A stretch of 64,000 nt of DNA from EW11 sp035765635 (lineage in GTDB: Bacteria > Verrucomicrobiota > Verrucomicrobiia > Opitutales > Opitutaceae), in assembly GCA_035765635.1 (NCBI GenBank), contig DASTWZ010000021.1, positions 47,705-111,704 of the forward strand, read 5' to 3'. The position numbers and the translations under genes were made by a program. This document shows positions 16,630 through 24,995 of this stretch, piece by piece (position 1 is the first letter of the stretch; each line of letters opens with the position of its first letter). The notes beneath the pieces were generated by a model, which was given only the letters and a program-made list of their open reading frames with translations, searched no databases and had not been told where the DNA came from.

Positions 16630-19600
16630 ATGAACAATACTACCCCATGTAGAATGTGGCGGGCCGGCCGACGTGCCGGCACCGCTTTGTTACTGGCTCC
16701 CGCTCTGGCCGTCTCGGCCTTTGCCCAAGCCGCAGCCCCGCGAAACAACGCGGACTCTGCTGTGCCGCAAAAATCAATCCCGGTGGAAGACGCTCCACCC
16801 TCGAGCGAGTCCAACAAGGATATCATCCAGCTTTCGCCCTTTGAAGTCGTGGCCGACACCAAAGGCTATTTTCAGGCGAACGCGATGTCCGGCACCCGCC
16901 TCAATTCGAAGATCGAAGATCTCGGTCAGCCGATCACCGTCATGACGAAGGAGCAGATGACCGACTTCGCCATGTTGGATGTGAACGACGTGTTCGATCA
17001 CATGGCGAGCACCGAGGGCACCAACTCCTATTCCCAGTTCGAAACCGACCGCACAGGCGCCGTCGTCGACCAAGTCAGCCTCAATCCGAATAACGCCAAC
17101 CGCATCCGCGGCATCGGTAACGCCAACATCGCCTTCAATAACATCGCGATGACGGGACGCGTGCCGGTCGATCCGCTTTGGATGGATTCGCTCGAACTCA
17201 GCCGCGGTCCAAACGCCAACATCTTTGGCTTGGGCAACGCATCGGGCACAGTCAACCAAGTGGCTGCAACCGCCAACTTGTCCCGCGATTTCACGCGCGT
17301 GGAATTGCGTGGCGACAGCTATGGCGGCTGGCGCACCTCCCTTGATTTCAATCGGAGACTCGGCAAAAAGCTCGCGCTCCGCGCCAGCTATGCCAACCAG
17401 CACACCGGCTTCGTCCGCAAACCTTCCGGCGAAGACGCACGCCGACTCAGCGTTCAGGTCAAAGCTCAGCCGTTCAAGAACACCACGATTTCGGCGTCAT
17501 GGTACAACTTCAGGGACTCATCCAATCGGCCCAATTTCACCACGCCGCGCGATTACTACACGGATTGGATCAAGGCCGGGAAACCCGCGTGGAATCCCAT
17601 CACCGGCCTGGTGACCCTGGCCAACGGCGACGTTTACGGCAAAGGTGATGTTCTCGGCTCAACCACGCCGTATACGGCCGTTCCAAAATTCTTCGGCGGC
17701 GTAGAAAATCGCTCGGTCTTCAGGATCGGAGCTCCCGGTGAAGCGCCCTATTGGGCCTTGCCGCGGTACACCAGCGGCGCGACGGCGACGACTGATCCTT
17801 TCCCGCTTCAGACCGGCGTTGGCCTGCTCAACACAAGTCCGTCCGACACCTACACCGCGACGCAGCAGCCGCTCTATAATTCCGTCGCGCGACCGATCTC
17901 CGACCAATCGATCTACGATTGGACCGACATCAACGTAGCGGGTAACGGCAAAGCCTGGGACAATGTTAACATCTACATGGCCCAGCTCGACCAAGTGATC
18001 GTGAACACGGCGAGACAAACGCTGGCCGCTCAAGCGACCTTCCTGCGTGAAGACGCCAAGCGTCTGGAAAACCAACCCATGGGCGTGGCGAGCGTGAACA
18101 GCAATGTCGGCCAGCTACAAGTCGACGTGAACCAGTTCAATCTGGACGGCACGCCGAATCCTTATTTTGGCCGACCCTACTTGCGGAGTAATGAACCGTT
18201 CCTGCGCGACAAGCCGTTGCTTTGGGACACGGGCCGCGTGCAGGCCGCGTACCGTTTCGATTTCTCGCACGATAACGGTTGGACCAAGTGGTTCGGCGTT
18301 CAGCAGCTCCTCGGCTACTACGAATACAAGGATCAGCAGAATCGCCAGTATGCCTACCGGCATTCCGCGCTCGGTCTCGACAAGGCGTGGGAGCAAAAAT
18401 ATGCCGCTCTGAACACGCCGTTGGGCAACCGCACCACCGCGAACGTCGATCCCAAATATCCCGTTGCTCCCGGCAACTACGCTCGAATCAACGAGCAATA
18501 CTACGTCGGCAGCACCGTCGGTGGCGGCATCGAATACGCGCCGAATCTTTTCCCGGAAGGCGCCAGCGTGCCGTACGTCTGGGGACCATCGGCGAGCAAC
18601 ATGTTCCAGGACGTCTCAGCAATCGGTTGGACGCCCAGCCCTGACGGCGGCGGCGGCGTCATCAACCTGGAAGAAATCGTCAAGACGAAGGGTGCTGTGC
18701 TCCAGAGCAGCCTCCTCGAGAGCCGCCTCGTCACAACCTTCGGCCTGCGTGAAGACAAAGTTTTCGATCACAACGCTCCTCCGGCCCAGCTCACTTCGGA
18801 CCTCCGCGGATATGATTTCGAAGCCTCGAATCAGTGGCTGCCGGGCTGGCGGGACGCCTCAGGAAAAACGAAGTCGGTGTCCGTGGTGGCTCGTCCCTTC
18901 AAGGACCTACGGTTCCTCCAGACCCGTGCACAGACCGGAAATGCCGTTACCTCATTCCTGGCCGAAGCAGCCTCGAGCCTGAGCCTGACCTTCAACAAAT
19001 CGGACAACTTCATCGCCCAAGGTCCGGCCTACGACCTGTTCCTCAAGCGGCTGCCGAATCAAACCGGCAAGAGCACGGACCTGGGTTTCTGGATCACGCT
19101 GTTCAACGACAAACTCAGCATCCGCTACAATCATTTCGACACCAAGCAACTCAACTTGCGCAACGGCGACATCACGACGATGGCGCAACGCATCTTGCGC
19201 TATGAGGGTTTCGTTGCGAACGACGCGTGGAATTTGCGCACGCAAGTGACGGGCTGGCTGGGCGGCACTGCGACCGATGAACAAATTGCCGCGGCGATCC
19301 AGATGCCGATCGAGCAGTACAAGGGACTGCAGAGCATCGCCGCCAACAGCACGTACGCGGCGGTCATGGATATGCAATCGAAGGGCCATGAAGTTGAAAT
19401 CAACTACAACCCCACTCGCTTCTGGACGGTCAGCGCGTCGGTCGTGCAGACGGAGGCGATCAACACTGCGGTTGGCTCGGCGGTCGATGATTACATCGCG
19501 GCGCGTATGCCGATCTGGACTACGCTGGAAGACCCGCGTTTCACCGCAGCCGATGATCCCACGCACACGATTCCGACGGGACCGACGGGCCACCTGCTCT

Positions 19601-20160
19601 GGTGGAATATCATGGGAGCGACGTTCAACACCGCCGCGGGCTATAACACGACGAACTCAGCCGCGACCAACTTCGCTGGAAACGTCGATGCTCCGATGTC
19701 GGTTTTCCGCGCGTTGATCGGTCGCCCGCGTCCGCAGGTCCGCAAATACTCCGCCAAGTTCGACACGAAGTTCAGTCTCGCGGGCATTACGGATCATCGC
19801 ATTTGGAAAGACATCAGCATCGGTGGTTCGCTGCGCTACGCCAGCCGTTCATCGATCGGGTTCTACGGTCTAGGATACGATCCTTCGAAGGATCTGACCC
19901 TTCCGGCAAATAAGATCCTGCAACTGGATTCGACGCGTCCGATTTATTCACCCTCGGAGACCTACATCGATCTCTTCGTGGCGTATCGAATGAAGCTCTA
20001 TCGCGACAAAATCCGCGCCAACTTCCAGCTCAACGTGAAGAACGTTACTGAGAATGGCGGAGGTCTGCAGGCAACAAGTGCGTTCCTGGATGGCACGCCG
20101 TCGACCTATCGTATCGTCGATCCGCGACAGTTCGTTTTGTCGGCGTCGTTTGAATTGTAA
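16630..20160 (+). CDS. TonB-dependent outer-membrane receptor (large, Opitutaceae type)
   Basis: 1176 residues with a signal peptide (AGTALLLAPALAVSAFAQ). The segment IIQLSPFEVVADTKGYFQA is the N-terminal motif of large verrucomicrobial receptors. The plug domain follows (LNSKIEDLGQPITVMTKEQM, NRIRGIGNANIAFNNI, ELSRGPNANIFGLGNASGTV). A long beta-barrel runs from about residue 210, ending ...RQFVLSASFEL with the C-terminal aromatic signal. It should import oligosaccharides or siderophore-like ligands powered by TonB. A hairpin terminator lies just after the stop. Confidence 0.93.
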   Translation: MNNTTPCRMWRAGRRAGTALLLAPALAVSAFAQAAAPRNNADSAVPQKSIPVEDAPPSSESNKDIIQLSPFEVVADTKGYFQANAMSGTRLNSKIEDLGQPITVMTKEQMTDFAMLDVNDVFDHMASTEGTNSYSQFETDRTGAVVDQVSLNPNNANRIRGIGNANIAFNNIAMTGRVPVDPLWMDSLELSRGPNANIFGLGNASGTVNQVAATANLSRDFTRVELRGDSYGGWRTSLDFNRRLGKKLALRASYANQHTGFVRKPSGEDARRLSVQVKAQPFKNTTISASWYNFRDSSNRPNFTTPRDYYTDWIKAGKPAWNPITGLVTLANGDVYGKGDVLGSTTPYTAVPKFFGGVENRSVFRIGAPGEAPYWALPRYTSGATATTDPFPLQTGVGLLNTSPSDTYTATQQPLYNSVARPISDQSIYDWTDINVAGNGKAWDNVNIYMAQLDQVIVNTARQTLAAQATFLREDAKRLENQPMGVASVNSNVGQLQVDVNQFNLDGTPNPYFGRPYLRSNEPFLRDKPLLWDTGRVQAAYRFDFSHDNGWTKWFGVQQLLGYYEYKDQQNRQYAYRHSALGLDKAWEQKYAALNTPLGNRTTANVDPKYPVAPGNYARINEQYYVGSTVGGGIEYAPNLFPEGASVPYVWGPSASNMFQDVSAIGWTPSPDGGGGVINLEEIVKTKGAVLQSSLLESRLVTTFGLREDKVFDHNAPPAQLTSDLRGYDFEASNQWLPGWRDASGKTKSVSVVARPFKDLRFLQTRAQTGNAVTSFLAEAASSLSLTFNKSDNFIAQGPAYDLFLKRLPNQTGKSTDLGFWITLFNDKLSIRYNHFDTKQLNLRNGDITTMAQRILRYEGFVANDAWNLRTQVTGWLGGTATDEQIAAAIQMPIEQYKGLQSIAANSTYAAVMDMQSKGHEVEINYNPTRFWTVSASVVQTEAINTAVGSAVDDYIAARMPIWTTLEDPRFTAADDPTHTIPTGPTGHLLWWNIMGATFNTAAGYNTTNSAATNFAGNVDAPMSVFRALIGRPRPQVRKYSAKFDTKFSLAGITDHRIWKDISIGGSLRYASRSSIGFYGLGYDPSKDLTLPANKILQLDSTRPIYSPSETYIDLFVAYRMKLYRDKIRANFQLNVKNVTENGGGLQATSAFLDGTPSTYRIVDPRQFVLSASFEL

Positions 20161-20181
20161 GGGGTAAGTTCGGGGTCCATT

Positions 20182-20240
20182 CGTGTCGCCGCCATTCGCG
20201 CTGTGGGAGCGTGAGTGGCGGCGACAATTTTTATATTTTT
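20182..20240 (+). terminator. Rho-independent-like terminator after the TonB receptor
   Basis: TGTCGCCGCCATTCGC pairs with GTGAGTGGCGGCGACA around GCTGTGGGAGC, followed by a T-rich stretch (ATTTTTATATTTTT). It is 22 bp downstream of the receptor stop codon. Confidence 0.7.
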
Positions 20241-20302
20241 CGTTTTACGTCCGGCGCCCCTCGCCCCAACGAGAACGGCAGCCGTCGAAGTGTCCGGCAT
20301 CG

Positions 20303-22231
20303 ATGAAGCGCGCGCCCCGCTCAACCCCGGCCAGAGTGAACCCTCCACAAGCGAAGGGCTCGCCCGCGCGGCCGCATGGCGCGGTGTTTCCGCTGATTTT
20401 GTTGGTGACGCTCGTGGCGTACTTTCCGGCGTTAGGGGGCGGAATGCTGTGGGACGATGCGGGGCACGTCACACCACCCGGTCTGCAATCGTGGAGCGGC
20501 CTGTGGCGTATCTGGTTCGAAGTGGGGGCGACCCAGCAATATTATCCCCTGCTCCACTCGGCTGTGTGGGTTGAGCATCGAATTTGGGGTGATGCCACGA
20601 CCGGTTATCATCTGATCAACGTGATCTGGCACGCCACCTCAGCGTTCCTCCTGCTCGGGATCCTGCGACGCTTGGCAATTCCCGGCGCGATGCTGGCGGC
20701 TTTCGTCTTCGCCTTGCATCCCATCGGTGTCGAATCGGTCGCGTGGATTTCGGAGCAGAAGAACACGCTTTCCACGGTGTTTTATCTGCTGGCGATGCTG
20801 ATGTGGCTGCGCTTCGACACGGAGCGGCGACCCAGGCACTACGTGTTCGCCACGCTTTTTTTCGCGGCGGCATTGTTGTCCAAGACGGTTACCGCCACGC
20901 TGCCTGGCGCCCTGCTGGTGATTGCCTGGTGGCGGCGCGAACGCTTGTCGTGGCGAAGCGATGTGATGCCGCTGCTGCCCTGGATGGGCTTGGGCATCGC
21001 TGCGGGGCTAGGAACTGCCTGGTTTGAAAACCACATCATCGGCGCGAAAGGCGATGAATTCGTCCTCACCGCTGTCGAACGCGGATTGCTCGCCGGTCGC
21101 GTCGTCTGGTTTTATTTCGGACACGTGGTCTGGCCTGTCGGGCTCGCGTTTTTCTATCCGCACTGGACGATCGACGCCGGCGTCGCGTGGCAATGGTTGT
21201 TTCCCGCCGCCGCGCTGATCGTGCTGGGCTTTTGTGTGTGGTGGAGTCGGCGGAATCGCGGACCTCTCGCAGCGGCCCTGTTCTTCGGAGGCACGCTGCT
21301 GCCCGTGCTCGGTTTCGTGAACGTTTACCCGTTCATTTTTTCGTACGTCGCCGACCACTTTCAGTATCTGGCGAATCTCGGAATGATCTCGTTTTTGGCG
21401 GCGGCGGGGACTCGCGGGTTTGCCTTTTTAAAGTGGCCCCGGTGGAGCGGTTCGATAATCGCCGCGGGAATTCTGGTGCTGCTCGGCGTTCTTACCTGGC
21501 GTCAGTGCGGCATGTACAGCAACGAGATCTCGCTGTACGAAGGCACGCTGTCGCGCACGCCCACGAGTTGGGTCGCACATCTCAATCTCGGCACCGCACT
21601 GGACGACGCGGGCCGGCCGGAAGAGAGCCTGCCGCACCTCCGCCGGGCGCTGGAGCTGAAACCGCATTATCCGGAGACGCTCAACAGCCTTGGCAACGTA
21701 CTCAATCACCTCGGGCAACCGGCGGAAGCGCGGACGTTCCTCGAAGAGGCGGTCCGAATCCAACCTCGCTTCGCCGCGGCCTACAACACCCTCGGCGCCT
21801 CGTTGATGGCGGTCGGCCGAGCGGAGGAAGGCGTCGCAACATTCCGGCGCGCCGTGGAGATCCAGCCGAGCTTGACGCAAGCTCGCATCAATCTCGGTTG
21901 GGCACTGGCGAACACGGGACACGCCGCGGAAGCGCTGGAACAACTCGAAAAAGCCAGACAGCAGGAACCCGACAACGCCGACGTCGAAATCAAGACCGCC
22001 CTGACCCACGCGTTATCCGGCCAACTCACGGAAGCCGCCTCGCACGCGCGCCGCGCCGTGGAGCTGCAGCCCGACAACCCAGACCTGCACCACGCCTTTG
22101 GGCGCATCCTCCTGCTGCAAGGCCGTAAAACCGAAGCCGCCCAGCAATTCGAAGAAGCCCTGACCCTCAACCCCGCCCACCCCGGCGCCCGCGAAGGCCT
22201 GGACCTGATCCAGCAGCAGCCGGCGCGCTGA
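20303..22231 (+). CDS. TMTC-like GT-C membrane protein with C-terminal TPRs (first paralogue)
   Basis: 642 residues from MKRAPRSTPARVNPPQ. ATG 20303 avoids reading through the upstream terminator hairpin, which a start at 20183 would require. About ten membrane helices fill residues 25-430. The first outside loop has MLWDDAGHV with paired aspartates at the GT-C catalytic site. HPIGVESVAWISEQKNTLS resembles the HPxxxExVAxxxGR segment of TMTC O-mannosyltransferases. About six TPRs follow (AHLNLGTALDDAGRPEESL and later). It probably transfers a lipid-linked sugar to exported proteins. A paralogue lies at 37931. Confidence 0.85.
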   Translation: MKRAPRSTPARVNPPQAKGSPARPHGAVFPLILLVTLVAYFPALGGGMLWDDAGHVTPPGLQSWSGLWRIWFEVGATQQYYPLLHSAVWVEHRIWGDATTGYHLINVIWHATSAFLLLGILRRLAIPGAMLAAFVFALHPIGVESVAWISEQKNTLSTVFYLLAMLMWLRFDTERRPRHYVFATLFFAAALLSKTVTATLPGALLVIAWWRRERLSWRSDVMPLLPWMGLGIAAGLGTAWFENHIIGAKGDEFVLTAVERGLLAGRVVWFYFGHVVWPVGLAFFYPHWTIDAGVAWQWLFPAAALIVLGFCVWWSRRNRGPLAAALFFGGTLLPVLGFVNVYPFIFSYVADHFQYLANLGMISFLAAAGTRGFAFLKWPRWSGSIIAAGILVLLGVLTWRQCGMYSNEISLYEGTLSRTPTSWVAHLNLGTALDDAGRPEESLPHLRRALELKPHYPETLNSLGNVLNHLGQPAEARTFLEEAVRIQPRFAAAYNTLGASLMAVGRAEEGVATFRRAVEIQPSLTQARINLGWALANTGHAAEALEQLEKARQQEPDNADVEIKTALTHALSGQLTEAASHARRAVELQPDNPDLHHAFGRILLLQGRKTEAAQQFEEALTLNPAHPGAREGLDLIQQQPAR

Positions 22232-22249
22232 AGCGTGCAGTCTCGTGTT

Positions 22250-22648
22250 TTAGCTTCTCAACAGCGACAGCGTCGCGAGCTTCGCTGTAATATCGCGCTT
22301 CAAAAAGTTTATCCAAGTTTCCGGAAGCCTCGGTTTTCCACTGCGGGTGCTCTTGGAAAAAATATTCACGTCAGTCGTCGTGTAGAGAAGCGTGAGTCGG
22401 GAGGACCACTTATCTTGATCGAGTGCGATGACGACTTTTCCGGTCTCGTGCGTTTGAATCGTCCAGCCTCGACCAATCGCCGCCTCCAAAATGCATTTCT
22501 CGACATCCTTCGCCGTGATCCCAGCCGGCACCACAATCGAGCCTGCTGCGGTTCCATAGTCTGGGGCATCCGCGGCACGCAATTCAGCGCCGATTGCGAG
22601 CAGCCAAGTCAATGAAAGGAAATAGAAAAGCCGGTAAGTTCTTGTCAT
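22250..22648 (-). CDS. Small secreted protein of unknown function
   Basis: 132 residues with a signal peptide (MTRTYRLFYFLSLTWLLAIGAELRAAD). The mature part has an alternating beta/alpha pattern: EKCILEAAIGRGWTIQ...GKVVIALDQDKWSSRLTLLY, then PETWINFLKRDITAKL. This layout (an 'RGW' helix, two strands, a terminal 'W.NFL' helix) occurs in short periplasmic proteins of several phyla, but I cannot assign a named family. Its tail converges on the TPR gene with an 18-bp gap. Confidence 0.6.
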   Translation of the reverse strand: MTRTYRLFYFLSLTWLLAIGAELRAADAPDYGTAAGSIVVPAGITAKDVEKCILEAAIGRGWTIQTHETGKVVIALDQDKWSSRLTLLYTTTDVNIFSKSTRSGKPRLPETWINFLKRDITAKLATLSLLRS

Positions 22649-22728
22649 AAAGAGTGGCCTTGAATGCAGCCGGGCGTCCGCTCGCGCTCAAGGCAAAAGT
22701 CGTTGTCCTTAGTTTTTTATATATTATA

Positions 22729-23283
22729 TCAAAACGCATCTTTCGAAAGATACAGCGCATGCTCTCGAATGTCTTTGGGCCAGCGGGAGGTGGCCTCTCT
22801 AAAAGATTTCCGATCGCCGCGATATAGAACACGGGACGCCTCTTCGTATCCTGTAAGATTTCCGGCCATGGCGGAGATAAAGCGCCCCGTGGCCTGCACC
22901 GCCTGCTGCTTGCGCGCCTTCTCGGGCTCACGTTTGCGCGCCTCATCGATAAGTCGCCGCAACGCCGCCGAGGCGCCGTTCTCCTGTTGTTCGAGCCAGT
23001 CCCAATGTCGCGGCAGGAGCGTCACTTCCCGCGCGGTAACGCCGAGTTTTGGGCGACCTGGGCCTTTGGCTGCAGGTTTCTCGCGCGCTCTCGTCAAAAT
23101 TTCTTCGAGCGTTCCCCGAAGATCGAAATCAACTTGAGCGCCCGTCTCGTCGTCGAAAACGAGAAAAGGCGTGCCGCGATCCCGCGCGAAACACTCCTTC
23201 ATTTTTGACAATACTTCTTCGAGCGCGCCCGACGCAATGAGACGGTTAGCCACGAAAACCGTGTAAGTCTTTTTCGATTCCAT
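22729..23283 (-). CDS. DUF2239 family protein with a ribbon-helix-helix-like segment
   Basis: 184 residues. The N-terminal domain (YTVFVANRLIASGALEEVLSKM...FLVFDDETGAQVDFDLRGT) is the DUF2239 core. After a GRPKLGV linker, REVTLLPRHWDWLEQQENG and ASAALRRLIDEARK resemble a beta-helix-helix DNA-binding unit. The C-terminal part has GRFISAMAGNLTGYEEASRVLY. The family function is unknown. A conspicuous inverted repeat built from ACCCGGGT sits directly at the start codon, so self-regulation is a reasonable inference. Confidence 0.85.
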   Translation of the reverse strand: MESKKTYTVFVANRLIASGALEEVLSKMKECFARDRGTPFLVFDDETGAQVDFDLRGTLEEILTRAREKPAAKGPGRPKLGVTAREVTLLPRHWDWLEQQENGASAALRRLIDEARKREPEKARKQQAVQATGRFISAMAGNLTGYEEASRVLYRGDRKSFREATSRWPKDIREHALYLSKDAF

Positions 23284-23284
23284 T

Positions 23285-23336
23285 CACCGGGTTTTTACCC
23301 GGGTGTTATTCCATGTCAATTCATCCGGGTAAAAAT
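23285..23336. promoter_or_regulatory. ACCCGGGT inverted/direct repeats at the DUF2239 start
   Basis: CACCGGGTTTTTACCCGGGT is followed 20 bases later by CATCCGGGTAAAAATA. The near-palindrome CACCGGGT/ACCCGGGTG plus a third half-site just upstream of ATG 23283 has the look of an operator overlapping the promoter or ribosome-binding region. Confidence 0.5.
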
Positions 23337-23481
23337 ACTTGCAGGCTGAAGCAAAACGCGATCGCTGAAGAGCACTGACCTTCCAAAAATTCGCCCCCGA
23401 CCTCCGGAGCAGACCGTTTTGGTCTAATCGTATTCACATAAAGGCCTCCACTTCGCGCGACATTGCAGCCAAACTGAGCTC

Positions 23482-24345
23482 ATGACTTTTCCACAAAAGC
23501 TCGGCCTCGCCCTACTCCTTTTCACATCAGCATCGCTAGCGTCGGCCGCGGCTCCGCCGCCGACACTTTTCGACTCACACGTTCATTTATGGAAAGGCGA
23601 AGAGTCATTGGGAGTTTACCGGCAGCAGCTCAAGGAGGCGCATCTCGAAGTTGCGGGAATTGGCGCGATGTGGTTCGGCGGTCCCAATCAGGCGCTCGCC
23701 GGCGATCCCGCGGCGATTCAGGCCGGCAACGACAGCATCATCGCGTTGGCGGCAAAGCATCCCGAGGTCATGCCAATCGCAACCGTGCATCCGTATGATG
23801 GCGCAGCTGCGGTGAAAGAACTGGAGCGCGTGGCAGCCAAGGGCATCAAGGTGCTGAAACTTCACCCTCACACGCAGAAGTTCGACGCCGAAGATCCGCG
23901 CGTGCTGACGTTGGTCCAGCGCGCCGGCGAGCTCGGTGTGATCACGTTGATGGACAACGCGAGCATCGTGCCCGACGACTGCGAGAAGTTGTTCAACCTC
24001 GCGCTCAAGGCGCCCAAAACCAAATTCATCTTCGCACACCTTGGCGCGATGAACTTCCGCTTTTGGAATATCATTAAAGCGGCCCGAACTGCCCAAGGTC
24101 TTTTCGGCGAGAATATATACTTTGATATTTCCGCGACCGTCGCAATCGTCGCCGACTCTCCAATCCAGGCAGAATTCGTCTGGACCATGCGCAACGTCGG
24201 AATCGATCACCTGCTGCTAGGCTCCGATTACCCGCAATACACCCTCGCGCAAAATGTAAATGCGCTGAGCCACCTCGGCTTGAAAGAAAGTGAGCTAGCG
24301 AAGATCCGCTACGAAAACGCGCGCAAGCTCTTCGGACTTAAGTGA
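23482..24345 (+). CDS. Amidohydrolase-family (TIM-barrel) protein, secreted
   Basis: 287 residues with a signal peptide (MTFPQKLGLALLLFTSASLASAA). The first metal-site motif is FDSHVHLW near residue 30. KVLKLHPHTQKF, TKFIFAHLGAM and a late GSDYPQY supply the remaining His/Asp positions of the amidohydrolase_2 family. This group hydrolyses or decarboxylates lactones and carboxylic acids; the substrate is not clear here. Its stop is followed by a bidirectional hairpin shared with the convergent thioredoxin gene. Confidence 0.85.
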   Translation: MTFPQKLGLALLLFTSASLASAAAPPPTLFDSHVHLWKGEESLGVYRQQLKEAHLEVAGIGAMWFGGPNQALAGDPAAIQAGNDSIIALAAKHPEVMPIATVHPYDGAAAVKELERVAAKGIKVLKLHPHTQKFDAEDPRVLTLVQRAGELGVITLMDNASIVPDDCEKLFNLALKAPKTKFIFAHLGAMNFRFWNIIKAARTAQGLFGENIYFDISATVAIVADSPIQAEFVWTMRNVGIDHLLLGSDYPQYTLAQNVNALSHLGLKESELAKIRYENARKLFGLK

Positions 24346-24372
24346 ATCTTAGCCCTGCCTATGGCTATATGT

Positions 24373-24412
24373 AGTCACTCGCACCCTCGAAGGATGCGAG
24401 CGACTTTCGTTT
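24373..24412. terminator. Hairpin between convergent genes
   Basis: GTCACTCGCA pairs with TGCGAGCGAC around a loop that itself contains CCT/AGG pairing, followed by TTTCGTTT. It lies between the amidohydrolase (plus) and thioredoxin-like (minus) stop codons. Confidence 0.5.
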
Positions 24413-24446
24413 CCTGCTACTCCGTCAATTCGCGAAGGTCGATTCC

Positions 24447-24884
24447 TCAATCCGACCAATGCTCTTGAATATATTGGCGGGCGTCGGGCTGGTGATCTTT
24501 ATCCTCGGCGAGGACTTTTCCTGAAGGGTCGTAGATCACGAGATGCGGAATCGAATGCAGATTATACTGCTTCGCCACCGGCGACTTCCAATCGATCCCA
24601 CGCACATTCGGGCGATTAATATCAACAACCACGAGCGCCACATCATCTCGCTGAGCATGGATTCGCTCGAGTTCCGGTTTCAGCGCTCGGCAGGGCGGAC
24701 AATAGTCACTGTAGAAATCGAAAACCGTGTACTTTCCGGGCACAGCGAGTTCAGAGATCGTGACTTCCGCCCCGTGGGAAACCCGCAAGGGCTCCTTACC
24801 CTTGGCATTGTCATTCGCCAGCAAACACGACGCCGCAGCGCACCATACAAATCCGACCGCAAGTTGGTTTAATTGAGATTTCAT
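24447..24884 (-). CDS. Thioredoxin-family protein, periplasmic
   Basis: 145 residues with a signal peptide (LAVGFVWCAAASCLLAND). The active site is CPPC in FDFYSDYCPPCRALKPELE, and the cis-proline motif is SIPHLVIYDPSGKV. The second residue pair (PP) differs from the CGPC of classical thioredoxin and is more like the TlpA or DsbD-gamma group. It probably carries out thiol exchange on exported proteins. The gene is monocistronic. Confidence 0.85.
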   Translation of the reverse strand: MKSQLNQLAVGFVWCAAASCLLANDNAKGKEPLRVSHGAEVTISELAVPGKYTVFDFYSDYCPPCRALKPELERIHAQRDDVALVVVDINRPNVRGIDWKSPVAKQYNLHSIPHLVIYDPSGKVLAEDKDHQPDARQYIQEHWSD

Positions 24885-24995
24885 ATTCTATACTCGTGAC
24901 GTTGGTTTAATTGTCCATTCAGCGACTTATCGAACGCGAACGAGACAAGCTACGCACGGAAAGCAGCGCGCTGCCAATCAACAAAGAAAAAGGCG

